From the NCBI GenBank assembly GCA_021292105.1, contig CM037871.1:34550997-34614996 (forward strand): DNA of 64,000 nt. The letters are read 5' to 3'. A program made the position numbers and the translations under genes. Position 1 is the stretch's first letter, and every line of letters starts with the position of its first letter. The stretch is from Anadara kagoshimensis. Its lineage: Eukaryota; Mollusca; Bivalvia; Arcoida; Arcidae. Shown here piece by piece: positions 14,501 to 29,500 of the stretch. Under the pieces are notes generated by a model. That model ran no database searches, was not told the origin of the DNA, and saw nothing but the letters and a program-made list of their open reading frames with translations.

Positions 14501-17500
14501 TATTAATGATGAAAAACTGAAAAGCAGTAAGTTTCATACATGTACATATCCGAGTTACATGTTTTGGTTCATTTTAACATAATATGTAACATGTATTGAA
14601 GATCTAGGCTTCTTTGATACTAAGCCATGTGGTTCTGGTCCAAGACACAATGTATTTAGACTGCACTATGTTCGGTAGCCCTGTGTTTCCCAGTGATCGC
14701 CCGTTGTTGCGGTGTTGTCCCATGATATAGTGTTGCCCAGTGGTCGTCCAGTGGCCTTCTAATATTGTCTCGTAGTCGCCCAGCGGCGTCCAGTGTTGTA
14801 CCTTGGTGATCGTTCATTGTTGTCCAGAGATCTTACCATGTTGTCCGGTATTGTTGGCGTAATTTAAGTCAAGTCAACCATTTCTTTATGGTTGTAATTT
14901 GGAAAGTTAACAAAATGTCTGAAACAAAAAGTGGTGAACTCTTAATTATCATACAAACGAGGCGATGCTATGTTTTAAAAAGAAGATTTTTGTTTCGTCA
15001 TATACATGGACAATGTATTAAATGTGTAGATTTTAAGAAACACTGATACAAAGATTTAAAAATAAAATAAACTTATTTCTTCCAGATATCTATACATAAC
15101 ATGTATACAATTGAACCTTTTCATGATAATCCATGCTTTATCGATAACAAATACATCCTAAGTAAGCAGATTTACAATAAGTAAGTCAATATTTTAAAAG
15201 ACGTATATATTAATCTTGTTTCTTAGCAACACATTATAATCAACTGATTTTTCTTGAATGATGTCTTATTCATTCTTCTTGACATAAGTTATATTTTCGA
15301 TTATGACAAACAATGTCTACTTATATAGAAGTTCATTCAAGAGCATTGACTGAGAAAGCGGCAATTGTTTACCCATTGTACGTTTTCGTAGCATTGTTTA
15401 CTTTCGCGCGCACAAGTATGTGTGTGTGCACTTTATTTATAATGTCTCGGTAAGGGTTTGTTGATTTCACACATACGAATACGTCACACGTGTGAACCAT
15501 AGCTAATTATAGAGAAAAAATTTCAACAGAGAAAACATGTTTTGACAATCATTAAGGCGTGGAAAAGCAATACATCTAGTCAGTAAAAGTGTGGGCTAGA
15601 GGCATTAATTAGATAACAGGGATTTCTCAACCTAAGATAAATTTTTGGACTTGTTTGTAGGACTGAAAACAAAGATTTCACATGCACTCTTGACTATTAA
15701 CAATAAGGTAACCATGGCAACGAAATATGAAACCTCTGTTGCTGTCACGTTGTCAAGTGTTTTTAAAGATAAAGATTTTTGGGGTTTTGATTGCCTGTCA
15801 AACGAATAAAAAAAAATTTATGTCAAATACGCTTTTTCAATAATTTTGGCCGAGGTCAATATAATTTTTCTTTCTCGATAAATAGAGGATCTTGTATGAG
15901 TGTTTATGTAATATTGAATTTATTAAACGAGTTGAATAATTTTTTATGCAACGAGCCTTGGCAAGTTGCATAAAACATTATTCAACGAGTTTAATAAATT
16001 CAATATTGCATAAACACGAATGCAAGATTCTATTTATTATATAATCCCATAAAAACGGGTTTTTCGTAGATTTAAAACTTTTCTTCTCATTATAAGAAAA
16101 CAGCTGACTGACCGAAACAAAAGTTCACGTAAATGAGTACATCCTGCTGAAATATTAAAAGCAAACAATAGTCTGTTCGCAGGATACAAAAACAAAACAA
16201 AAATTTCAATTTAAATACAATGTATCTTCTTTTCAGAAGAAAAGTACAAAAGTATCAGCTTAAATTAGAATCAACAAACAGTGTCAAATGAAACAAACAA
16301 CTGTGAACTACATGTAGGTCAATTGTGTGACGTCACTCTGGAATGACTTTTATGCTTTTATGACGTCACACTCATTCAATACGATTTTTATTGTATGACC
16401 GTATTACATGGATTATTGAGTAGATTATATAATAAAATATCCTATTGCACTCACTGAAATGCTATAATTATTTTATTACATGTAATCAAAAACAAATATA
16501 CTAATCCATGTCCGACTCACAATCCAGAAGCAAAGTAAAAACTTTGGAACTGACAAGTTAGGTTAGACACGTGAACTTCCACCAGGGAAGTGAGGCCGGG
16601 TGCTCCGGAAGGGTAAGCACCTCCTTCCTGTTTAGCTAGCTACACCCGCCACGTGTGTAATCAAAATTGTTTGAAAGGAACATGGAACTATGTAAACTAT
16701 TTTAAATGAGAAGACAACTTTTACATTTAACTAATAATTCTCTTTTGCCGTTTATGTTCCAACACTGGCCGCCGTTACAGTACCCGAGCAGCGTCACGGC
16801 AACTAATTAGGTCCTAGTGTCAGTGACGTCATAAAATGGCACAGACAGATTTTTCATTCTTTTTGTTTTCAACGATTGATTTGATTGGCGTAGTGCAATA
16901 TGGTGTTTTATCATGCTCCAAAGTTCAATATGATGAAAAACGGCGTTGCAAGTGCAAGACGTTTAACCAATCAAAACAAAGATCTGAGAGTAAAATCATA
17001 TCATAATGTAATAAATCATTTTATCATTGTGTCCCATTTGTAACATACAGCAAATTCATCATTTATAGTCTTTAGATCGGTTATTTCCTCTGCTTACCCA
17101 CTCCATGATTTGGAAATGGAGTGGTATGACTGGGCAAAGAATGTGGTCGTTTCTTAATGATACAGTCAACAATAAGAGACGAGATAAAGTTGAATCTTAC
17201 TGAAGATTTTTAAGTCTATAGACGTGTGATAGGAATGACATGATACAGAACAGCTTACTTATTATGTTTTGTAAATCTCATGGGCTGGTGATATCTCAAT
17301 ATCATTTAAATCATTTATCCATGGTAACTTTGTTTATACGTTCCCTAGACACTTTAATTTCTGTGAGGGTTAAATTGACATTATAAATATGGTTTACGAT
17401 ATATTAACTTGCTGATTGTTGACAGCGATTGGTCACATATAATAACAACAATGACGTGTCAAGCAACAGTTTCTTAACAAATATTTTCCTTAACGTAATT

Positions 17501-20500
17501 CTCGCAAATTTGAAATCTGAATAATTTAGTTAGTTTTCAAGTTCAAGTGCCATATGTTGTATCTGTCATGCCATAAACATTGCCAAAATTTGCCAGATAT
17601 AAATTGAAAAAAAATGGTTAAGGAATGATTGTGAAACTTTGGCCAAATCGTATAAGAATACGGTTATTGCTGTAAATTAGTTTTTCGTAAGCAACAGTAA
17701 AAAAGGTACGACATGGGACCAACTTAATGAATTTGATTTCCAGTAGCTATCTCTTGTGAATAAATCTCAAAACTATATGATAATAGAGTTGAGTGATGGA
17801 GTTTTAAGTCTCAGTCAAGATTCTTTCTATCGAGATTGTAAGAGATATTGGAGGAAACTGGAGTTACCGGAAACTGACAAACTTTCGTCCCGAGTGGGAT
17901 TCTAATCTGGGTTGTTAGGTCTAGAGGCGTTTTAATCTATTTATAAGCGTGGACTTTAGATCACTCAATGTACAGTTGATGAGCATCTATCGAACAAATT
18001 TATATATCTTTAGTCATTCTGAATGTAGGATAACCAACTCCAATTTTTTTTAAAATACAGTTACTACAAATTCATGTTGTTTCATGTTAGCAGTTAGCAG
18101 AACTACCACGTGTAAAATGTCAAATTTATTTTAGAAATATATCTTTAACTGACAATTAGATATTTTCGACAAGGCACATCTACTGTATCATGACCGTGAC
18201 TCACCTTGTTTCTGTAAAAGAATATTTCACCATCTGCCTACCTTCAATCATATGAAAAACAACATAAAGCAGAGCAATTTGTAAAGTAAAATTAGAACAG
18301 AGATATTCCTGATAATGAGTTCAGTTTTAACTTCAACAAAAAGTGTCAACGAATAAAATATAACCTAACCTTTTAACAAATACATACGGTTGTTGTTTTT
18401 TCAATTGAACGATGAAATACTGAGCTTGATTAAAATGAGGAGGGCGTTGTAAAATAGAACGTTTGAGTATTGTTTTGAAGGAAATATTTCAATTTGCAAA
18501 ACTCTTAATATTAGGTTTTTTTCAAAATCTGAAAGATGTCATTACCACATTTAAAATTTAAGATACAAGCTATTCTTTGGCAATACTTTGATATTCACAA
18601 AAGATATTGACAAAAATTAACTCTCTTCAGAAATAAATACTGATCCGGGACAAAAATAAAGTTTAAAAATTTTAAACTGTAAGACTTCGAACATATAACA
18701 TATATAATTAACATATATTTTATTAGAGTCTCACCTCAAATTAATTAGATGTACATGTTTTACAGATATTAAAACATTAAATACTCTTAACGCTCTTAAA
18801 AGAGTTATTGGAGACTATATACAAATACACGCAAAACTAAAACAGAGTGCAGCACTTTACATTGCATGCTACATAAACAGACTTGATAACAAAACAGAAT
18901 TAATGACATACTTGGCACAATATACACAATATAATAACTGACAGGGACTAAAATAGCCGTATTGACAGAACATGAAGCCGATCGGGGTTATCATGGTATT
19001 TCCTGGACATAAAGTTGTTTGTAAAGACCCTCTCTAGTAATGATATCAATCTACTAACTTGTAACTAATCCATGTTTTATGGTTTTATGCTTATAACTTA
19101 ATTACTGATAACATTAACGATAGACAAAAGCACGAACAATAATTGACCTATATATATAGACGAAGCAAAAGTTATGAATGCTACGGGGAGACCTACCACC
19201 GCTGACGGATAAAGGTCATCTTTTTGGCGTAAAATTCGCTGATGTCGAGGCACTTTCTTACTGCCTCGGGAGAACAGTGGTCTTTCCCGGATAGTGAATT
19301 TCGCTGGCGAGTGGCTATCTCGATAAGCCATACGGGGAGACCAATCTTCAACAGTTTATTTGTTGCCCTTTCAGATTTTTGTTTTTTAAAATCGTTTGCA
19401 TGGCATCAAATTTATTTCTTCCATGAAACGCAGTGGTAGATTCACAATGATCTATTGAAAATGAGCAATTGAAAAGCAGTAAGTTTTTCACATGTACATA
19501 TCTGAGTTACATGTTTTGGTTCATTTTCCACATAATATGTAACATGTATTGAAGATATAGGCTTCTTTCATACTTAGCCATATGGTTCTGGTCCATAAAC
19601 TATTTCTTTGAAATTATAATTTTCACTGTTTTTGAAGGTAACTGAGAATTTCGTAACATGTTTATTTTTATCCATTAGATGAAGCATTTTAAAGTATTGA
19701 TAGAAAAATAAGTATCCGGCGAATTAGTAAAATTTCTCTTCAATTCGTCAGAAGTTCTCGTTTGGCTGACACACAGTCAATGACGCATTATAAATAAGTT
19801 ACTCGATGAGTGATGTTATGCTAATGAAGATTAACATTATTTACTCATATATGTTTGAGAATTGATTGAAGGAAGAACTTAGTTATCATGAGTGAACGAA
19901 AGACTGTATTTGTTGAAAAGTTACTTAGGTACTTCATATGTACTTTATTCAGCTACACTTTTCTACATATCAAAACAAAATTCATCTTTCTTCTAGAGTT
20001 TTTGGCTTCACCTGAAGTATGTATTAAAACATTTCTTTCTGTAGCTTGACGTGTCAACATGTCTTTTGATAATGGTTTTTATGAAGCACAAGAATTCAGA
20101 TAATTTTCCATAGCACCTGTTATATGTTGTGTATTGTAAATATGTTTAGTGTTTGATACTTTTGTATTTTCATATGACTTTGGTATATAATGTATATTTT
20201 CAGTTGATCAGTTGCAAATATCCCTAATGAATTTCATGACAAGAATCATTTTACATTTCTCTCGCGACATGACTCATGATCTTTACAACCTTTACGAACG
20301 TAATGTCAATGTTGTTTATATAAGGGTAGCATTTACAGTGCAAGCCTGTCGAACACTTAACTAAACGAACTGGTGCCAAAACGGTAGCTCACCTCCAACC
20401 CTCGTTACCTATATCTCAACAGCTGCTACATGTATATATCTATCCGTCTTCACTAGTTACTAGTTATCCATATCTCGACCACTCGAGAGTTCGATAGTTC

Positions 20501-23500
20501 AGTGTTAAACCTTAAATTTGACAGTCCTGACCGTACTTTGTTAAATGTACTTGCTCGAACATGGATTTTACTGATGTACAAGACCACTACGTACGTTCAG
20601 GCATTTCATCCTGGTTACCAATAAAGATTCTTCATTTAATTTTGAAGATTTAGAGACATAAGGTTCTAGTCAATAAAATATTCTCTAAAATTATATTCTC
20701 TCCTGTTCAGAGATTTTCTGAGAATATTTTTATCCATTAGATGAAGTATTCTTCTTCTTCAGCTTCCCCCCCCCCCAAGATTTGAAGTCCGAAAATGTTT
20801 CCATACTATTATTCCTGTCAGAAAGTAGGACTATACATATGTAAATTGGAACAACAATGTCAATATAAGGTGTAAGATGGTTTCATGATAGCTCATTCAT
20901 TATTGACAGCAAATGCGTCACAAGTCATGAAAATTAATGAAACTTACAATACAGTCTATTAATAAACCTATAAGAATATACAACCGTCTTAACTTGTAAC
21001 TCGGGAAGCATTAATCAAGCAATATATTCTATAGATCATTATAATATAGGATCGCAACAATTACCCTTTTTTCGAATTTCTTCAAAAATTACATTTCCTA
21101 TTTAGTTGTTATTTTTTTATGACTAATTGATAAACAACCTGCTGTCATATACAATTTTTTTTACTTTAAGCATTTTATTGTCATATACCATTTTTGTAAT
21201 GGAATTATGATTTTTTTATTAGATTTAAAACTGCTATCAATGGATATCGCTCTATAAACATGAAAGGTAGCCATGCAAATATTACGGATGCAATCTACAC
21301 GGTCTAGAGCGAGAAAACCCCGGGTTGCGACGTGCTGAATATAGATAACAATGACGAAAATGAAATCTTAAAATATGAAAAATATAAAAATGTATATTAG
21401 AGAAATTATAACAATTTATTTGCGGTGTTACCGGTAACTGTTACATTTTATACCATCGTTCCCTTCTCTTAAGATTGTATAAGGTTTCAATTCTGATTAA
21501 AAACAGATAAACTGAACCCTTGACTTAAAAATAAGTTTTAAATTTTAAGAAGAAACATATTGGTGATGTAATGTAAGTCAACCATTGCTTTATGGTTGTA
21601 ATTTGGAAAGTTAACAAAATGTCTGAAACAAAAAGTGATGAACTCTTAATTATCATACAAACGAGGCGATGCTATGTGATTTTAATAAGTAGATTCTTGT
21701 TTTGTCATATACATGAACAATGTATAAAATGTGTAGATTTTAAGGAGCTTTGATACAAAGATATAAAAATATAAAAAAAAAACTTATTTCCTCCAGATAT
21801 ATCTCTACATTACATGTGTATAAAATTGAAATTTTTCGTGATAATGATAATCCATGCTCTATCGATAACAAATACATCCTAAGTAAGCAGATTTACAATA
21901 AGTAAAACAATATAAAGAGACATGTATATTAATCTTGTTACTTAGCAACACATTAATCAACTGATTTTTCTTCCATGATGTCTTATTCATTCTTCTTGAC
22001 ATAAGTTATATTTTCGATTATGACAAACAATCTACTTATATATAAGTTCATTCAAGAGCATTGACTGAGAAAGCGGCAATTGTTTGCCCATTGTACGTTT
22101 TCGTAGCATTGTTTACTTTCGCGCGCACATGTATGTGTGTGTGTGTGCACTTTATTTATAATGTCTCGGAAAGGGTTTGTTGATTTCACACATACGAATA
22201 CGTCACACGTGTGAACCATAGCTAATTATAGAGAAGAAATTTCAACAGAAAAAACATGTTTTGATAATCATTAAGGCGTGGAAAAGCAATACATCTTAGT
22301 CAGTAAAAGTGTGGGCTAGAGGCATTAATGTAAGTTTAAGTTAGATAACAGGGATTTCTAAACCTAAGATAAATTTTTGGACTTGTTTGTAGGACTGAAA
22401 ACAAAGATTTCATATGTACTCTTGACCATTAACAATAAGGTAACCATGGCAACGTTGTCAAGTGTTTTTAAAGATAAAGATTTTTTGGGTTTTGATTGCC
22501 TGTCAAACGAATAAAAAAAAATTATGTCAGATACGCTTTTACAATAATTTTGGCCGAGGCCGAAGGCCGAGGTTAATATAACTTTTCTTTCTCGATAAAA
22601 CATCCTATTGCACTCACTGAAATGCTATAATTGTTTTATTACATGTTATCAAAAACAAACATACTAATCCATGGCCGACTCACAATCCAGAAGCAAAGTA
22701 AAAACTTTGGAACTGACAAGTTAGGTTAGACACGTGAACTTCCACCAGGGAAGTGAGGCCGGGTGCTCCGGAAGAGTAAGAACCCCCTGTTTAGCTAGCT
22801 ACACCCGCCACGTGTGTAATCAAAATTGTGTAGAAGGAACATGGAACTATGTAAACTATTTTAAATGAGAAGACAACTTTTACATTTAACTAATAATTTT
22901 CTTTTGCCGTTTATGTTCCAACACTGACCGCCATTACGGTACCCAAGCAGTGTCACGGCAACTAATGACGTACTAGTGTCAGTGACGTCATAAAATGGCA
23001 CAGGCAGATTTTTCATTCTTTTTGTTTTCAACGATTGATTTGATTGGCTTAGTGCAATATGGTGTTTTATCATGCTCCAAAGTTCAATATGATGAAAAAC
23101 GACGTTGCGCGTACAAGTAGTTTAACCAATCAAAACAAAGATCTGAGAGTAAAATCATACCATAATGTAATAAATCATTTTATCATTGTTTCCCATTTGT
23201 AACATACAGCAAATTCAGCATTTAACAGTATTTAGCTCGGTTATTTCCTCTGCGTACCCACTCCATGATTTGAGTGATTTGGAAATAGAGTGGTTTGTTT
23301 GTTTTTGATTGACTGGGCAAAGAATGTGGTCGTTTCTTGATTAAACAGTCGACAATAAGAGACGAGATCAAGTTGAATCTTACTGATGATTTTTTAAGTC
23401 TATAGACGTGTGATAGGAATGACATGATACAGAACAGCTTACTAATTACGTTTTGTAAATCTCATGGCCTGGTGATATCTCAATATCATTTAAATCATTT

Positions 23501-26500
23501 ATCCTTGTTAACTTTGTTTATACGTTTCCTAGACACTTTAATTCCTGTGAGGGTTAAATTGACAATATAAATATGTTTTACGATATATTCACTTGCTGAT
23601 TGTTGACAGAGATTGATAATATATAGTAACAACAATGACGTGCCGAGCAACAGTTTCTTAACAAATATTTTCCTTAACTTAATTTTCGCAAATTTGAAAT
23701 CTGAATAATTTTGTTAGTTTTCAAGATTTTCATCCACGATTTAAAATTTAAGTTTAAGGCATCATTTGTTTTATCTGTCGTGTCGTAAACATTGCCAAAA
23801 TAAACTTCGACAGATTTAAGTTATGAAAATTATTATTGTTTCGGAACTGGGGCCATATATAATTACGTTTACTGTTGTAAATTTGTTTATGGTAAACACC
23901 TTACAGAAAAAATATACGACATGTGACCTACTTAATGAATATGACATCTCACACACTATATGATATTATAGTTTAGTGATAGAGTTTTAAGTCTCAATCA
24001 AGATTCCTTCTATCGAAGCTGTCAGATATTGGAGGAAACTGGAATTTCCGGAGACACCACGACCCGGCAAGCAAACTGGCAAATTTTCTCAAAGTAGGAT
24101 CTGTCCCGGGTGGGATTCGAATCTGGGCTGGGAGAGGCGCTGTGATATTTAAGCGCGTATTTTTTATAACTCACAGTAGGATGAGGAGTGTCTAGCCTAA
24201 AACATACTGTATTTATGAATTTCAGTCATTTTGAATGCAGATTAACCAACTCAAAAACTGGCAAACTTTCTCAAAGTAGGCTCTGTCCCGGGTGAGATCT
24301 TATTTGGGTTGTTAGAGGCGTTGTAATCTTAAAGCGTGGACCTTAGATTATTCAATATATGATAATGTGTCTGTCTAGCTTAAAAACATACTGAATTTTT
24401 ATATGTTTAGTCGTTCTGAATGTAGAATAACCGACTCCATTTTTTAAATACAGTTACTACAAATTCATGTTGTTGTTCCATGTGTAAAATGTCAAATTTA
24501 TTTTAGAAATATATCTTTATCTGATGTATGTTAACTCGGATTTTTTTGACAAGGCACATCTACTGTATCATGACCGTGACTCACCTTGTTTCTGTAAGAG
24601 AATATTTCAACATCTGCTTGCCTTCAATCATATGAAAAACTTTGTTTTTAAATTGATCTAATTTTCACATTGTACAAAATCTAGCTCACTGTAGTAACCT
24701 TATACGGTTTCTGTAGCAAACTGAGATGAAGAAATTGTTAATTTGAAGGATTTTTTTGTATATTTGCAATATATATATTACAAGTCAGGTACTGACAGGA
24801 AAGATATAGAGCAATGTGTTAAGAATAATTATTAGAACAAAGATGTTCCTGATAATGAGCTACTAAGTATTAACGGCAATAACATGACATTGTGTCAACA
24901 AATAAATATAACCCTATAACCTTTAAAGAAACTCAAAATATTTCTATAAATAATTTAACGATAAAATACTGAGTTTGATTGAAACGCGGGCATTGTAAAC
25001 CCTGATTGAAATAAATTACTTTTGAATATTGTTTTGAAGGAAGTATTTTAATTTGCAATTTTCTTTTTAATAGTTTTATTTCAAAATCAGAAAATGTCAT
25101 TACTACATTCTCTTATTTTTCCCTGGGATTAACTTGTTTTGCATCGAGCCATGGTTATATATTTCTGTAAAATTAAAACTTTTGAAGATACTATAGTACG
25201 AGGGGAGGTCAGAAAGTTCATAGAACGGGGTATATATTGCCGCAACAAATCATACATATTATTATTATTTTTCAATATAGTCCCCATTTACCCCCAATGC
25301 CCAGTTTTCTTTCAGTCTGTCTATATCTTTGAAATAAAAGTCTTCCGTTTGGTCTTGAAACCATGCCTCTGTGGCAGCCTTAAGTCCATCTTCATCAGAC
25401 AATCTGATTCCCCGTAAATAGGATTTCAAATTTCTAAATAGGAAATAATCACTAGGTGCCAAATCGGGACTGTAGGGTGGGTGATTAAGTTGTTCGAGCT
25501 TGCATTCACGAATCGCTGCTTGTGCAATCGGAGCATTGTCGTGAAGAATAAATACCCCTCGGCTCAACTTTCCCCACCTTTTTAATTTAAAAGCAGCTTT
25601 CGGCTGCTTCATTAGATCATCATAGTAAGTCCTAGTGATAGAGATTCCAGCAGGTTTATAATTGATTAACAGACCACCCGTAGAATCCCAAAACACAGTG
25701 GTCATGACTTTGCCAGCTGATGGTTGGGTTTTGAATTTCTTTGGTGGGGGTGAACCAGGTGCTTTCATTGCATGGACTCTTTTTTTGTTTCTTGGTCCCA
25801 ATGATGAATCCATGTATCATCATCAGTTACTAAACGTAAATGGAAGCTCTCCGGGTTATCAGGGTTATCATTATAAATGCCAAGAAGCTCCCGACTTGAC
25901 TGGAGTCTTTGGAAGCGATCCTGTACATTAAGGTTTCTGGGGACCCATCTTGCGGATACTTTTGACATCCCAAGATGCTCGTGGATAACCGTGTATACAC
26001 TTCCATGTGAAATGTCACACTCCCTAGCTATGTCATCAATCCTAATTCGACGATCATTTATGATGAGGGTCTCCATAGACGTGACAATTTCCTTTGTGAT
26101 GGCATCAGCTGGCCGACCTGACGGTGGGTCATCCTTCAGTAAGGTGCGCCCACGTTTAAATTTAGCTGACCATTTTGACACTGTGGCATAGGCAGGGCCA
26201 CTGTGGAATAGGCAGGACCACTGTCACCGTACACTTCGGCCATTCGCCGGTAAATTTCTTTGGCATTTGATCCCTCTACTGTGAGGAACTTTATTACTGC
26301 CTTAAACTCTCTCCTTAAAATTTTGATTTTCCATCATTGTTTGATGGTCACCAACTTTGAATGCTTTTGAGAATTACACAAATATGTTGTGACAAATAAA
26401 CTTGATATGTTTAAAATGACGGAGTGTACGTTGTGTTGTCTAAATAAGTAAAGAAAATGTGTGTTACGCTTGGCTGAATACGCTGTTCTATGAACTTTTT

Positions 26501-29500
26501 GACTTCCCCTTGTATATGGCAATATTTTGATAATCACAAAAGATATTGACAAAACATAACTCTCTTCAGAAATGAATATTGAAGCGGGACGAAACTAAAG
26601 TTCAAAAACTTTAAACTTGCAGACATTTTACCTTCTGTATGCTGTGACTGAAAATCAACTTCCCTCTGTAGACTTCGAACATAAAACATCTATTTTATTT
26701 GAGTAACACCTAAAATTAATCAGATGTTGTACAAATATTAAAACATTAAATATTCCGAGAGACTCTTAAAAGAGTATTAAAGACTAAATACAAATACACG
26801 CAAAACTAAAACAGAGTGTACTTTTCATTGCAAGCCACATAAACAGACTTGATGATGAAACAGAATCAATGACATACTTGGCACAATATACACAATATAA
26901 TAATTAGCAGAGACTGAAATAGCTGTGTCGGCGGAACATGAAGCCGATCGGGGTTATCGTGGTATTTCCTGGACATAGACCCTCTCCAGTAATGATATCA
27001 ATCTACTAAACTTGTAACTAATCCCGGTTTTATGGTTCTATGCTTATAACGTAATTAAATATTCCTGATAACATTTACCATAGACAATAGCACGAACATT
27101 AATTTACCTATATACAGACGAAGCAAAAGTTATCAATGATGCTACGGGGAAACCTACCACCGCCGTCAGATAAAGACCTTCTCTCGGCCGTAAACTTTGC
27201 TTGTGTCGAGGTACTTTCTTACTGCCTTGGAAGAACAGTGGTCTTTTCCGGGCAGTGAATTTTGCTGGCGAGTGGCTATCTCTCAATAAGCCATACGGGG
27301 AGACCAATCTTCAACAGTTTATTTCTTGTCCTTTCAGATTTTTTTAAAATCATATGCATGGCATTTAATTTATTTCTTCCATATGAAACGCAATAGTAAA
27401 TTAAGAATGATCTATTGATAATCAACAACCGAAAAGCAGTAAGTTTTATATATGTACATGTATCTGAGATATGTTTTGGTTCATTTTTAACATAATATGT
27501 AACATGTATTGAAGATCTAGGCTTCTTTGATACTAAGCCATGTGGTTCTGGTCCATAAAACATTTCTCTGAAATTATAATTTTCATCGTTTTTGAAGGTA
27601 ACTTAAAATTTCGTAACATGTTTATTTTTATCCATTAGATGAAGCATTTTGAAGTGTTGATAGAAACATAAGTATCCGGCAAATTAGTAAAATTTCTCTT
27701 CAGTTCGTCAGAAGTTTTCGTTTGGATGACACACAGTCAATGACGTATTATAAATCAGTTACTCGATGAGTGATGTTATGCTAATGAAGATTAACATTAT
27801 TTACTCATATATGTTTGAGAATTGATTGAAGGAAGAACTTAGTTATCATGAGTGAACGAAAGACTGTATTTGTTGAACAGTTACTTAAGTTCTTATTGCA
27901 AACTTCATATGTACTTTATTCAGCTACACTTTTCTACATATCAAAACAAAATTCATCTTTCTTCTAGAGTTTTTGGCTTCACCTGAAGTATGTATTAAAA
28001 CATTTCTTTCTGTAGCTTGACGTTTCAACATGTCTTTTGATAATGTTTTTTATGAAGCACAAGAATTCAGATAATTTTCCATAGCACCAGTTATATGTTG
28101 TGTATTGTAAATATGTTTAGTGTTTGATACTTTTGTATTTTCATATGACTTTGGTATATGATGTATATTTTCAGTTGTTTTCAGTTGCAAATATCCCTAA
28201 TGAATTTCATGACAAGAATCATTTTACATTTCTCTCGGGACATGACTCATGATCTTTACAACCTTTACGAACGTAATGTCAATGTTGTTTATATATAAGG
28301 GTAGCATTTACAGTGCAAGCCTGTCGAACACTTAACTAAACGAACTGGTGCCAAATCGGTAGCTCTCCTCCAACCCTCGTTACCTATATCTCAACAGCTG
28401 CTACATGTATATATCTATCCGTCTTCAAATGTTTTGGTTACTAGTTATCCATATCTCGACCACTCGAGAGTTCGATAGTTCAGTGTTAAACCTTAAATTC
28501 GACAGTCCTGACCGTACTTTGTTAAATGTACTTGCTCGAACATGGATTTTACTGATGTACAAGACCACTACGTACGTTCAGGCATTTCATCCTGGTTACC
28601 AATAAAGTTTCTTCATTAATTTTGAAGATTTAGAGACATAAGGTTCTAGTCAATAAAATATTTCTCTGAAATTATATTCTTTCCTGTTCAGAGATTTTCT
28701 AATAATATTTTTATCCATTAGATGAAGTATTCTTCATCTTCAGTTTTTTCCCACAAGATTTGGAGTCCGAAAATTTTTCCATACTATTATTCCTGTCAGA
28801 AAGTAGGTCTATACATATGTAAATTGGAACAACAACGCTAATATAAAGTGCAAGATGGTTTCGTGATAGCCCATTCATTATTGACAGCAAATACGTCACA
28901 AGTCATGAAAATTAATGAAACTTACAATACAGTCTATTAATAAACCTATAAGAATATACAACCGTCTTAACTTGTAACTCGGGAAGCATTCATCAAGCAA
29001 TGTATTCTAGATCATTATAATATAGGATCGCAACAATTACCATACGTTTTTTTTCGAATTTCCTCCAAAAATTACATTTCCTATTTAGTTGTTATTTAAA
29101 ACTTACGAAATTAATTAATAAAACAACCTGCTGTCATATACCATTTATTTTACTTTAAACATTTCATTGTCATATACAATTTTTTAACTTTTAGTATTTT
29201 ATTGTCATATACAATTTTTTAGCTTTAAGTATGTTATTGTCATATTCAATTTTTTAAATGATTTTATGTTTAAAAAATGGTATATGACACTGCTATCGGA
29301 GGATAACGCTCTTTAGAGGAAAGGTTAGACTTGCACAAGTCCCTATATTAAACTATTAATTTCAGTATCTTGTCCCTTTAAAACTATTACAGAGATCAAC
29401 TGACAAAAGTCAATTTACTATCAAAACTCGGGAATTCCCGTTTTTCAAGTTTTTCAAAAAGTGGTTATTAGTGAAAGATGAAATCCGATCACACAAACGA

